A program made the translations under genes and the position numbers. DNA of 64,000 nucleotides from Deltaproteobacteria bacterium HGW-Deltaproteobacteria-18. Its GTDB lineage: Bacteria > Desulfobacterota > Desulfovibrionia > Desulfovibrionales > Desulfomicrobiaceae. The notes beneath the pieces are model-generated. The model was not told where the DNA came from and did no database searches. It saw only the letters and a program-made list of their open reading frames with translations. The stretch spans positions 1-64,000 of the forward strand of contig PHBE01000007.1 in assembly GCA_002841885.1 (NCBI GenBank), in the 5' to 3' direction. Positions 27,814 to 36,520 of the stretch are shown here, piece by piece. The first letter of the stretch is position 1; the number at the start of each line of letters is the position of its first letter.

Positions 27814-29133
27814 TTGATCAAAAAAATCCTTCTCATGCTGTTTGCGCTGCTGGCTTTCTCCGGGCCTGTCCTGGCGGCCGGAGTGCTGAATATCGACATC
27901 TATGGCCCGGGTCAGTCCAGGGTCAATCTTTTTGTGGCCGAGGCCCTATCCAAGGACGGCTCGGGACCCATGGGCGGCATCCCCGACAATGCTCCGGCGG
28001 AGTTGCAGCAGCGCATTCATGACAACTGTGCCTTTTTGCCTTTTTTTAACATGCTCTCGGGCAAAGATATCGTCGGCGGCCCCAATCCGGGCGGCTATGT
28101 TGCGCAGAGCATCGACTTCAACAAGTTTCAACTCTCGCGCACGGACGTGCTGGTCACAGCTGCATGGGCCCCTCGTCCCGGCGGAGTCGGCGAGGTGGAA
28201 CTTCGAGCATACGAGGTCTACACTGGCCGTCTGGTCGTGGGCAAGGGCTACGGCGTGGCCAATAAACAGCAGATTCCCGAGGTAGCGGCGCGCTTCTGCG
28301 CGGACCTTATGGAAGCGTTGACCGGGCAGGGGGATTTTTTCCGCTCGAACATCGCTTTCATCAAGAAAGAAGGGCAGCGCAAGCAGGTCTACATGGCCAC
28401 GGCGCAGGGTCTCAATCTGCAGAAAATCACCAATCTCGACGGGATTGCCGTCAGTCCTGCCTGGTCGCACGACGGGCAAAAACTGGTTTTTGTCTTTCTG
28501 GACAAGAAGTTTCACAATCTGTGCGTCTGGGATCGGCAGACCAGAGCGCTGCAGAAGAAGAGACTCCCCGGGAATACCCTCATCGCCCCAGCCTTCACCA
28601 AGGGCGGGAATGTGGCGATCAGTCTCGATATGAGAGGAAATCCAGATATTTATGAGCTCAATTCTGAATACAAGGTCGTGCGGGCCCTGGAGGAAAACTG
28701 GGGCATAGACATCGGGCCGGATTTTGATCGGTCCGGTGAAAAAATGGTTTTTGTTTCCAATAGGTTGGGAAATCCGCATGTGTTCCTCAAAAACCTGGTG
28801 ACAGGGACGAGCAAACGCATCTCCCTGACCGGAAAATACAACACCGGTCCAAGCATCAGCCCCGATGGTTCCCAGGTTGTTTTTGCCCAGATGGTGAACG
28901 GAAAACATAAGTTATTTCTGGTGGATTTGGCTTCCGGGCGTGAGCGCCAGTTGACATTTGGGCCCGGTAGTGATGAAGATCCCACTTGGTCTCCCGATGG
29001 TTATTTCATAGCTTTTGCATCAACCAGATCCGGTCCGAGCAAAATCTATCTGACCACCAAACACGGAGACGAACCAATCTTGATTCCAACCGGACCAGGA
29101 GAAGCGACTTCTCCGGCCTGGGGGAAATTATAA
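27814..29133 (+). CDS. tolB: TolB periplasmic beta-propeller
   Basis: 439-residue periplasmic protein: signal peptide (about 1-22, ending VLAAG), an alpha/beta domain, then a six-bladed propeller seen as repeats of SPDGS or SHDGQ turns with IYLT/IYEL strands. It binds Pal and the TolA C-terminus. TTG start with AGGAGT 6 nt upstream; no better start exists in frame. Confidence 0.92.
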   Translation: MIKKILLMLFALLAFSGPVLAAGVLNIDIYGPGQSRVNLFVAEALSKDGSGPMGGIPDNAPAELQQRIHDNCAFLPFFNMLSGKDIVGGPNPGGYVAQSIDFNKFQLSRTDVLVTAAWAPRPGGVGEVELRAYEVYTGRLVVGKGYGVANKQQIPEVAARFCADLMEALTGQGDFFRSNIAFIKKEGQRKQVYMATAQGLNLQKITNLDGIAVSPAWSHDGQKLVFVFLDKKFHNLCVWDRQTRALQKKRLPGNTLIAPAFTKGGNVAISLDMRGNPDIYELNSEYKVVRALEENWGIDIGPDFDRSGEKMVFVSNRLGNPHVFLKNLVTGTSKRISLTGKYNTGPSISPDGSQVVFAQMVNGKHKLFLVDLASGRERQLTFGPGSDEDPTWSPDGYFIAFASTRSGPSKIYLTTKHGDEPILIPTGPGEATSPAWGKL

Positions 29134-29173
29134 TGGCAGAGGCGTGTTTTTTTTTGTGTTAATGGAGGAAGTT

Positions 29174-29713
29174 ATGAAGAAGTTAGGCGTTTTTGGATTG
29201 ATCGTTTTGGTTTTTTGTTTGGCCATGGCTGGCGGTTGCTCCAAAAAAGTGAGCTCCACCCCTGCTGGCGCGACTGCTGCTGGTGCTGGAGACGGCTCCG
29301 GTGCTCAGGGTGGTTTGACGGCAGAGCAGCTCGAAGCGCAGCGCCTTGCTGAACTGCAGCGTCAGGCTATCGAAAAGATCGGTGCAGACAAGATTTATTT
29401 TGCTTTTGATTCCAATGAATTGACTCAGGAATCCCGCCAGGTTTTGACGGAGAAGGCCGAGCTGTTGAAGGCCAATCCTGCATTGTCCCTGCTTGTTGAA
29501 GGACATTGCGACGAACGCGGAACCAACGAGTACAACTTGGCTCTTGGCGAACGCAGAGCCCGTGCTACCTATGAGTTTCTCGTTCTTTTGGGAATTGATT
29601 CGTCCAAGCTGCAGATTATCAGCTACGGCGAAGAATACCCCGCGGTTCAGGGTTCCAACGAGGAAGCCTGGTCCAAGAACAGACGCGCAGAATTCAAGGC
29701 CAGCGCAAACTAG
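29174..29713 (+). CDS. pal: Peptidoglycan-associated lipoprotein Pal
   Basis: 179-residue outer-membrane lipoprotein. The signal peptide ends in a lipobox (MAGGC, Cys about residue 21), then an Ala/Gly-rich linker and an OmpA-like domain with IYFAFDSNEL and EGHCDERGTNEYN, the latter containing the Asp and Arg that bind diaminopimelate. Last gene of the tol operon; GGAGG before the ATG. Confidence 0.94.
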   Translation: MKKLGVFGLIVLVFCLAMAGGCSKKVSSTPAGATAAGAGDGSGAQGGLTAEQLEAQRLAELQRQAIEKIGADKIYFAFDSNELTQESRQVLTEKAELLKANPALSLLVEGHCDERGTNEYNLALGERRARATYEFLVLLGIDSSKLQIISYGEEYPAVQGSNEEAWSKNRRAEFKASAN

Positions 29714-29758
29714 TTCAAAAAATGATTTCAAAAGGCGGGGGAAATCCCACCCTTTTTT

Positions 29759-29787
29759 AAGCCCCGGTTCGCCGGGGCTTTTTTTTG
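29759..29787 (+). terminator. Terminator of the tol-pal operon
   Basis: AAGCCCCGG, TTCG tetraloop, CCGGGGCTT, then eight T in total. A textbook intrinsic terminator 45 nt after pal. Confidence 0.95.
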
Positions 29788-29862
29788 TTGGTGCTGTGCC
29801 CGGGAAGGCGCTTGGAGAATGGGACTTGTGGGACTTGAAGGAGCTATGGGATGCATGGAGAG

Positions 29863-29899
29863 AATGCACCAACGCAAGCGCTCAGACATCCCGCCATCC
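29863..29899 (+). repeat. Direct repeat, copy 1
   Basis: 37 bp beginning AATGCACCAACGCAAGCGCT. Copy 2 at 29931-29966 is identical except for one C missing. The unit is not part of a recognisable gene. The surrounding stretch 29788-30096 has no convincing ORF. Confidence 0.8.
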
Positions 29900-29930
29900 C
29901 CGGAGGAAGCCGGTGGAGGTAGTGGAGGAA

Positions 29931-29966
29931 AATGCACCAACGCAAGCGCTCAGACATCCGCCATCC
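29931..29966 (+). repeat. Direct repeat, copy 2
   Basis: 36 bp, same as copy 1 but with one C fewer in the CATCC(C)GCC part. The start-to-start distance is 68 bp. Confidence 0.8.
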
Positions 29967-30096
29967 GCTTCCTTCACGGAGGTGCCTGATCTGCGACAGA
30001 TGTGCAGGAGTCTTTACTTTTTGTGCGGCTTGGGCTTGGGAGAAGGGGTTTGTCCACGTTGGGGCGTGAGTGCCCGCATGTCTTCCGGCTATTCTC

Positions 30097-30143
30097 TAGG
30101 ACCCATGGGGCTCATATGCTCCATGGGTCCTATTTGTTTTTTT
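30097..30143 (+). terminator. Isolated strong terminator-like hairpin
   Basis: TAGGACCCATGG pairs with CCATGGGTCCTA (12 bp), extended inward by three pairs including one G-U, with loop TCATAT, then TTTGTTTTTTT. It is oriented for plus-strand transcription, although no plus-strand gene ends here and tol-pal already has its own terminator 310 nt upstream. It touches the end of opgH on the other strand. Confidence 0.75.
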
Positions 30144-32238
30144 AGTCCAGCCTGACTTTCCAGCGCTTTTCAAGATCATCCTGAGGCAGTGACCAGATGT
30201 GCTCGTGCAGCCTTTTCATGCGCTGTGCGTCATACAGGAGTTCCTTCTTTTCTTTTTTGGAGAGAGATTCCGGGCCGTTGTCCATGGTTTTTTCCAGGAT
30301 GGCGTCGCGGCGCTTTTCAATTTCCGGGGCCAGGGTGCGAGGTCCGCGCAGCATGGTGCGGTGCAGGGTGTTGACTCCCGGGATGACGGCAGCTCTGAGA
30401 AAGCCTTCCTCGGGTGGGATGCCGAAGCTGGATCTGTCTTCGGCGATTTTTTGCAGATAGCTGTCAATGTCCTCGTATTCGCGAGGCAGACGGATTTCTT
30501 CCGGCGTCGTGAAAATCCGCATGCCACGAAAAAGTCGGCCCAGTTCGGCCCGGCTGGTGAGCATGGACACCGGGATGGAGAGCAAGAGGGATACCACCAG
30601 CGGCGAACTCCACCAGAAGAAGACCCGGTTGATTTGAAACATCGCAACTCCCCAGACAAGGCCCAGCAGCGTCCCGCCGCCGTGAAAGCGCAGGGCGTCC
30701 CAGAAGCGCGTGCCTTCGTCGTCGCGCTGCTGGGTGCCCCAGCCGATACCCATGCCCATGAGAGTCAAGAAGACGTACTTGCTGTGAAAGAGCATGCGCA
30801 CGGGGGCCAGCAGGGTCGACAGCACGACCTCCGTCATGATGCTGCCGCACAATGCGAAGAAACCTCCGAACTGTTTTCGACGGCCCTTGATCAGAGCCAG
30901 GAGCAAGGCGCAGACCTTGGGCAGAAAGAGGATGACGGCGGTTCCGGCCAGCAGGAACAGGGCCGGTGTGGGATCCCAGACGGGCCATATGGGAAAGAGG
31001 GATTTGGCTGGAGCGAAATAGTCGGGCTGGACTACGGCCTCGGTGATCGCTGCGGCAGTGGCCAGGGCCAGGAACAGGAACCAGAGCAGCGCAGAGCCAT
31101 AGGCCATGACTCCGTTTAGAAACAGGGCGCGGTGTCCGGGAAAGATCCCGCGCGTGAAAACAAGGCGAAGATGCTGCAGGTTGCCCTGACACCAGCGTCG
31201 GTCACGTTTGAGCTCGTTGAGCAGGTTGGGGGGTACCTCTTCGTAGCTGCCCTCAAGGTCATAGGCCAGCCAGACGGCGTATCCCGCGCGGCGCATGAGG
31301 GCGGATTCCACAAAGTCGTGGGAGAGGATGTCGCCGCCCAGCGGAGGCTTGCCTGGCAAGCGCGTCAGTGCACAATGCTTGATGAAGGGCTTGACCCGGA
31401 TGATGGCGTTGTGTCCCCAGAACTGCGCATCTCCCAGGAACCAGTGATGCAGCCCTGCCGCGTACATTGGGCCATAGGCCCTGTTGGCGAACTGCTGGGC
31501 GCGGGCGATGAGTGTCTCGCGCCCCGTGCAGGCCGGGGCGGTTTGCAGGATGCCGACGTTCCGTCTGCGTTCCATGATGCGCACCATGCGGATCAGCGTT
31601 TCGCCGGACATGACGGAGTCAGCGTCAAAGACGATCATGTAAGTGTAATGGGCGCCGTGGCGGCGGCAAAAATCGGCTACGTTGCCGCTTTTGCGCTTAA
31701 GATTGATGCGTCGGCGACGGTAGAAGATGTGACCATGCGCACTGAGGTTTTCGCACAGCCTGTTCCAGGCTGTCTCTTCCTGCACCCAGCGGTCGGGGTC
31801 GCTTGAGTCGCTGAGGATGTGAATGTCGAATCTGTCCGCCGCGCCAAGTCTGACCAGCGAGCGCCAGACGGCCTGGATTCCGGCCATGATCCGCTCCGGG
31901 TCCTCGTTGCAGACGGGAAAGAGGATGGCGGTCTTGACGTGGGCGCGGATGGGTGCATCGAGCTCTCCGCGTGAGCGTGTCACGGCAAAGCGGTCGTCTT
32001 TTTTGAGCAGTGTCCAAAATCCGGCCAGGGCGGTCCAGAATCCGAGCGAGATCCAGATGAAGAGCACGCAGTAGACGAAAATGATGCTCGCTTCGAGGTA
32101 GGTGGTCCCACGATGCGGGAGCAGCGATCCCATGACGCTGGCGGCGATCAGAGCCGGGGTCAGGACCAGGATCAGGAGCAGGAGTCTGCGGCGGCTGGCG
32201 ATCTTGCGCCAGGGTTCGTTCAAGAATTCTCTTTTCAT
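30142..32238 (-). CDS. opgH: Osmoregulated periplasmic glucan glucosyltransferase OpgH
   Basis: 698-residue inner-membrane glycosyltransferase (GT2) that polymerises the beta-glucan backbone from UDP-glucose. Visible are two N-terminal helices, a GT domain with VFDADSVM, WGHNAIIRVKPF, LSHDF and RDRRWCQGN, then several C-terminal helices. It matches E. coli OpgH (847 residues) from about residue 135 onward, so the long cytoplasmic N-terminal region of that protein is absent. AAGGA precedes the ATG. It is the last gene of opgG-orf164-opgH, with a 116-nt gap before it. Confidence 0.9.
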   Translation of the reverse strand: MKREFLNEPWRKIASRRRLLLLILVLTPALIAASVMGSLLPHRGTTYLEASIIFVYCVLFIWISLGFWTALAGFWTLLKKDDRFAVTRSRGELDAPIRAHVKTAILFPVCNEDPERIMAGIQAVWRSLVRLGAADRFDIHILSDSSDPDRWVQEETAWNRLCENLSAHGHIFYRRRRINLKRKSGNVADFCRRHGAHYTYMIVFDADSVMSGETLIRMVRIMERRRNVGILQTAPACTGRETLIARAQQFANRAYGPMYAAGLHHWFLGDAQFWGHNAIIRVKPFIKHCALTRLPGKPPLGGDILSHDFVESALMRRAGYAVWLAYDLEGSYEEVPPNLLNELKRDRRWCQGNLQHLRLVFTRGIFPGHRALFLNGVMAYGSALLWFLFLALATAAAITEAVVQPDYFAPAKSLFPIWPVWDPTPALFLLAGTAVILFLPKVCALLLALIKGRRKQFGGFFALCGSIMTEVVLSTLLAPVRMLFHSKYVFLTLMGMGIGWGTQQRDDEGTRFWDALRFHGGGTLLGLVWGVAMFQINRVFFWWSSPLVVSLLLSIPVSMLTSRAELGRLFRGMRIFTTPEEIRLPREYEDIDSYLQKIAEDRSSFGIPPEEGFLRAAVIPGVNTLHRTMLRGPRTLAPEIEKRRDAILEKTMDNGPESLSKKEKKELLYDAQRMKRLHEHIWSLPQDDLEKRWKVRLD

Positions 32239-32354
32239 TAACGTCCTTCATGAGGAGGCCGAGCCCTGGCTATGCGAGCCCTGGGCGGCAGTGTGAAAGT
32301 CCGGGCGATTCGTCTGGCGCGTTTTCTTCAAGACCCTGTTTGCCTGACCTGGCG

Positions 32355-32849
32355 TTACGGCAGGTCTGCGTCGAGAAAATAGAGCCCCGCGAGCAGGAGT
32401 GCGTACAGCAGAATATCGATCAAGCGTGAATTGAAAAAGGACGCGATCATGTTCCAAAGAGGCCGCCCGAGGCGCAAAAACATGCGTACCCAGGGGCGTC
32501 TGTCCATCTCTTCGGGCTTCATGTGCACACGCTGCAGAGGCGGCCCTGGCACCACGAAAAGCGGGATCGGCTGCTCGCAGAGAAGCTCCCGCAGGATGGT
32601 CATGGCTCTGGCTTCAGCCTGCGACGGACTGTTGCCGGGATCTTCGGCCAGGGTTGTCAGCGTCTTCAGGGCCAGTTCGTGGCGGCTTCTCTCCGGCAGC
32701 GGCAGGTGCCTCAGATAGGCCGCGACCCGTCTTCCTGCTGCTTCCAGCCGGGTTTCGAGAATCGTGGCCGCCGTCTCCACCGGAGGGTGGGAGACGCCTG
32801 GAATGCAGGCATCGAGTGGCAAGGGAGGCTCCAGGTGTTTGCTTTTCAT
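32355..32849 (-). CDS. Small membrane protein between opgG and opgH
   Basis: 164 residues, not a family I recognise. A soluble, Arg/Leu-rich alpha-helical part (about 1-130, with VAAYLRHLPLPERSRHEL) precedes one transmembrane helix at the C-terminus (about 143-160, LIDILLYALLLAGLYFL). The ATG overlaps the opgG stop as TGATG, so it is translationally coupled. Because opgH here lacks the N-terminal cytoplasmic domain, this protein could supply a replacement or regulatory subunit. That is inference from position only. Confidence 0.75.
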   Translation of the reverse strand: MKSKHLEPPLPLDACIPGVSHPPVETAATILETRLEAAGRRVAAYLRHLPLPERSRHELALKTLTTLAEDPGNSPSQAEARAMTILRELLCEQPIPLFVVPGPPLQRVHMKPEEMDRRPWVRMFLRLGRPLWNMIASFFNSRLIDILLYALLLAGLYFLDADLP

Positions 32850-34417
32850 CAGAGCTTTATGGCGTAGGTCCACGTTTCGGTCAGCGGAGTTACGCCGTGT
32901 TGCAGGATTGCCCGCATTTCGATGCTTGGTCTCTTGTCCGGAAGGACCATGGAGAGAGCCGAAGTCGAGTCGGGTTCGATTTCGAATACCAGACGCCAGC
33001 CGCCTGTGACAGGGTTTTTGTGGACGCGTTTTTCCAGGAGTTTGCCACCCATTCCGACCCAGACGTTGGCATCAAGGGCTGCGTCATCCGGCAAATCTTC
33101 AAGCTTGCCGCCCATGAATTCGAGCACGAACAGCCTGGAATTGGGCTTTTTGCCTTTTCCGGTGCGCGTGAAGATGACCTGGCCCTCTGGAGAGGCCACG
33201 CGCTTGGGCGGAGACCAGCGCATCCTGTAGTCAAAGGTGACGGCTTGCCCCGGCTGCGGATTGATGTCCGGAGTCCAGAAGGTGACGATGTTGTCATGAA
33301 TCTCTTCCGGGGAGGGAATCTGAACCAGATGAAGCTTCCCGGGGCCCCAGTCGCCCTTGGGTTCGATCCAGGCGCTGGGCCTGGCCTCGTATTTTGCTTC
33401 AAGGTCGAGGTAGCTGGCATACTCGGTGTCGCGCTGCATGAGGCCCATGCCCCGGATATTGGGCGCGCTGAAGACATTGACGGACAGGGATTTGGGATTC
33501 TGCAGCGGCCTCCAGATCCATTCTCCGTTTTCAAGGGCTGCCATCAGGCCGTCTGAGTCGTGTACTTCGGGCCTGAAATCGTCGCTCACGCGTGGATTGG
33601 AATTTTCCCCGAAGATGAACATGCTGGTCAGTGGCGCGATACCCAGCTTGACCACCGATTCGCGCACAAAAAGAATGGACTCGACGTCGAGCACGGTTTC
33701 CGCCCCCGTAGTGACTTCGAAGCGATAGGCTCCGGTAACGCTGCGTGAATCCAGCAGGGCGTAGATGATGATGGACTTGTCTTTTTTGCCGGGTTTTACG
33801 ATCCAGAATTCCTTGAAAAAAGGAAATTCCTCGCCCGAGGGCTCCGCCGTGTCGATGGCGAGGCCACGGGCGGACAGACCGTAGTTCTGCCCTTTGCCCA
33901 CGGCCCTGAAATAGCTGGCCCCGAGAAAGACCAGGAATTCATCAAGATAGTTCTTGGTGTTGATGGCGGTGTGGATGCGAAATCCCGCGTAGCCCATTTC
34001 GGCCGGAATCTGGGCGGCAAAATCGTTCTTTCCGTAATTGAAGGCTTCAGTGTCGAAGGCCAGGCGGGTGGGAACGTTCTTTTCCACCACGTTGATGGCT
34101 ACCGTGCGGTCGTAAAACAGCCCCGGATGAAAAAATTGCAGCTCAAAGGGCAGCTTTTCATTTCGCCACAGGCTTTTTTCCGGGACAAAGCGAATGTCCC
34201 GCCACTGGTCATACGAGATGGTCTTCAGGACCTGCGGTACCAGCCCTGCGTTGTCTTCGTAAGGTTTGGCCGAGAGCTCTCGTGCCATGGCCGCGACGTC
34301 CTGCAGGCCGAAGCTGGCGGTCTGGGCCTGGCTCTGTGGCTGAGCCTGGAGCGGGACGGTGGATAAAAAGAGGAAAAGTCCGGCCACAAGACCGCACAAT
34401 CCGTTATGACTGAACAT
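32849..34417 (-). CDS. opgG: Periplasmic glucan biosynthesis protein OpgG
   Basis: 522-residue periplasmic protein needed for glucan backbone branching and release, MdoG family. A signal peptide (about 1-27, ending LQAQ) is followed by the MdoG beta-sandwich domain (FGLQDVAAMARELSAKPY, FPFFKEFWIVKP) and a C-terminal Ig-like part. The start at 34417 has AGGAG 8 nt upstream; the 21 codons further upstream in frame lack a signal-like sequence. First gene of the opg operon. Confidence 0.92.
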   Translation of the reverse strand: MFSHNGLCGLVAGLFLFLSTVPLQAQPQSQAQTASFGLQDVAAMARELSAKPYEDNAGLVPQVLKTISYDQWRDIRFVPEKSLWRNEKLPFELQFFHPGLFYDRTVAINVVEKNVPTRLAFDTEAFNYGKNDFAAQIPAEMGYAGFRIHTAINTKNYLDEFLVFLGASYFRAVGKGQNYGLSARGLAIDTAEPSGEEFPFFKEFWIVKPGKKDKSIIIYALLDSRSVTGAYRFEVTTGAETVLDVESILFVRESVVKLGIAPLTSMFIFGENSNPRVSDDFRPEVHDSDGLMAALENGEWIWRPLQNPKSLSVNVFSAPNIRGMGLMQRDTEYASYLDLEAKYEARPSAWIEPKGDWGPGKLHLVQIPSPEEIHDNIVTFWTPDINPQPGQAVTFDYRMRWSPPKRVASPEGQVIFTRTGKGKKPNSRLFVLEFMGGKLEDLPDDAALDANVWVGMGGKLLEKRVHKNPVTGGWRLVFEIEPDSTSALSMVLPDKRPSIEMRAILQHGVTPLTETWTYAIKL

Positions 34418-34619
34418 GCTTGGTTCTCCTACAGGGACATGTTGCCCCGGATGGGATGGGGCACATTTTGGTATTTCCACTTGTGCTTTTCGCTGGCGCT
34501 CGTCAAGAGCTAAGAAATGCCTCGGCAGCCCATGCTGTTCGGGGCTTGCGCCATTCGTTTCGCAGGCTTTTCATCAAGGCGGGCCGTCTTGGGCCGTAGG
34601 GGATGAAATCGGTGAGAGT

Positions 34620-34663
34620 GGTCCGGCCGTAAACGTTTCGGAGGGATTGCTTCCGGCCGGACC
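34620..34663 (-). other. Hairpin downstream of the NifA-like gene
   Basis: GGTCCGGCCG and CGGCCGGACC form a perfect 10-bp stem around a 24-nt loop, 8 nt after the regulator stop. There is no T run on the minus strand, so it is a weak or factor-assisted terminator at best. The rest of 34418-34671 holds the opgG promoter region with no clear motif. Confidence 0.4.
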
Positions 34664-34671
34664 GAGGGGTT

Positions 34672-36261
34672 TTAGGATTGCTCTTTGCGGTGCTCGACTC
34701 GCCCTTTGGCGATGAGTTCCTCGAGGTTGAATTTTCGTACCCGGTACCCCATCTGGCGAGGTGTCAGGTTAAGTTCCCGGGCTGCCTTGTACTGAATCCA
34801 GGCATTTCGTTTGAGCGCCGCCAGAACCTCTCTGCGCTCGGTTTCCTTGAGGGGTTGGCAAAGATTTTCCTGCTCGGAGGGGATGAAAGGCTGGGGAGCC
34901 TGCCTGACCGTTCCGGGGCGGTGCGCTTCGTGAGTGAGGAAGCCTCGTACCAGTTCCGCTTCCACCGGTTTGTCGTCGGTCAGAATGGCCAGGCGCTCGA
35001 CCAGATTTTCAAGCTCGCGCACGTTGCCGGGCCAATCGTAAGCCAGCAGCAGATCGAGAGTGCCCGTGGTCAGGGTCAGACTGCGCCCATATTCGCGTTC
35101 CATTTCCTTTTGAAAGTGATTCAGAAGCCGCGGGATATCTTCCTTGCGTTCCCGCACCGCCGGCACGTGCACCGGGAAGACGTTCAGTCGGTAGTAGAGG
35201 TCTTCGCGAAAGAGTCCTCGGCCTACGAGGACTTCAAGTTCGCGGTTGGTGGCGCTGATGATGCGTACATCGACCTTGCGCGTCTTGTTGCTGCCTATGC
35301 GTTCGAATTCGCGTTCCTGCAGCACTCGCAGCAGCTTGGATTGCAGGGTGAGGGGTAGTTCGCCGATTTCATCCAGGAAGATCGTACCCAGGTGCGCATC
35401 CTCGAAACGGCCGGGCTTGGCGCTGTTGGCGCCTGTAAAAGCCCCTTTCTCGTAGCCGAAAAGTTCCGCCTCCAGCAGGTTTTCGGGAATGGCGGCGCAG
35501 TTGACCTTGATGAATGGATGGGTTTTGCGGTCCGACAGTTCGTGGATGATGCGTCCGATGAGGGTCTTGCCCGTCCCCGATTCCCCGAGGAGCAGCACCG
35601 TGGCCTTGGTGATGGCGACCTTGGCCACGTATTGCTCGACTTCGAGCATGGCCTGGCTCTTGCCCACGATGTAGGGGCCATGATTCTCCCTGGCGATTTG
35701 GTACTTGAGCGAGGTGTTTTCCTGCTGGAGGGCGGCCTCTCTTTTTTTTACTTTTTCGTTAAGACTCAGGAATTGAGAAATGAGCGTGGCCACCACGGTC
35801 AGAAATTCCGTGTCGGCATCAAGTTGTTCCTGGCCCGTGAAGACGCGGTCCACGTTCATGACCCCGATGGGGGTTCCGTGCAGCAGAATGGGCACGCCTA
35901 CAAACGATATGCGTTCCCGGCTGATTCGGCGCGTGCCCGTTTTGTCCAGAAAGAGAGGTTCCAGGGAAATGTCCGGGACCACATATGGTTTTGCCGTGCG
36001 GAAAATGATTCCCGTGATCCCTTCGTCCATGCGATATACTCCGCGCTGTTTTTCAAGCGCCGAGAGGCCGTAGGAGGTGGATATGGCCAAGCGGCCAGAG
36101 AGGGGATCGTACAGAGTGACCGTGGCCCTGCGCATGTTCATGGTGTCGGACAGAATCTTCAGAATTGATTCCAGAGCGCTTTCCAGGTCCAGGGCCTGAT
36201 CGATGACCTTGCTGATGGCCAGCAGGACGCGCAATTCGGTGGAACAGGTTGAGGTACTCAT
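34672..36261 (-). CDS. NifA-like sigma-54 activator (GAF-AAA+-Fis)
   Basis: 529-residue enhancer-binding protein. An N-terminal GAF domain (about 15-175) is followed by a short linker and a sigma-54 interaction AAA+ domain (about 205-440) with Walker A GESGTGKT, an intact GAFTGA and Walker B LDEIGE. A Fis-type HTH is at the C-terminus (NAWIQYKAARELNLTPRQMGYRVRKF region). Domain order and the HTH resemble NifA. No nif genes lie in this window, so the target is unknown; the flanking opg and yihY genes are candidates only by proximity. Confidence 0.85.
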   Translation of the reverse strand: MSTSTCSTELRVLLAISKVIDQALDLESALESILKILSDTMNMRRATVTLYDPLSGRLAISTSYGLSALEKQRGVYRMDEGITGIIFRTAKPYVVPDISLEPLFLDKTGTRRISRERISFVGVPILLHGTPIGVMNVDRVFTGQEQLDADTEFLTVVATLISQFLSLNEKVKKREAALQQENTSLKYQIARENHGPYIVGKSQAMLEVEQYVAKVAITKATVLLLGESGTGKTLIGRIIHELSDRKTHPFIKVNCAAIPENLLEAELFGYEKGAFTGANSAKPGRFEDAHLGTIFLDEIGELPLTLQSKLLRVLQEREFERIGSNKTRKVDVRIISATNRELEVLVGRGLFREDLYYRLNVFPVHVPAVRERKEDIPRLLNHFQKEMEREYGRSLTLTTGTLDLLLAYDWPGNVRELENLVERLAILTDDKPVEAELVRGFLTHEAHRPGTVRQAPQPFIPSEQENLCQPLKETERREVLAALKRNAWIQYKAARELNLTPRQMGYRVRKFNLEELIAKGRVEHRKEQS

Positions 36262-36520
36262 GTTGTGTACAAAGCAACAAGGGTGCCGCTTGAATCAAAG
36301 ATTGCAATGTGCATGTCCTGCTGCGTGTACGCAGGGCTTGTTGGCAATAAAGCTCAAAAAAATCAGTTTGTTGGGCGTTGCTGCCCAGGCTGGGAGACGG
36401 AGGAGTTTGTTCGGAGTATAGTATTTCCGCGAAGCACCTAAAGGAATTTATTTACATTTACGTAATATAGGTTTTCGCTAACGTCACTAAAATGGAAAAC
36501 TTTAGACAAAATTGATCAAT

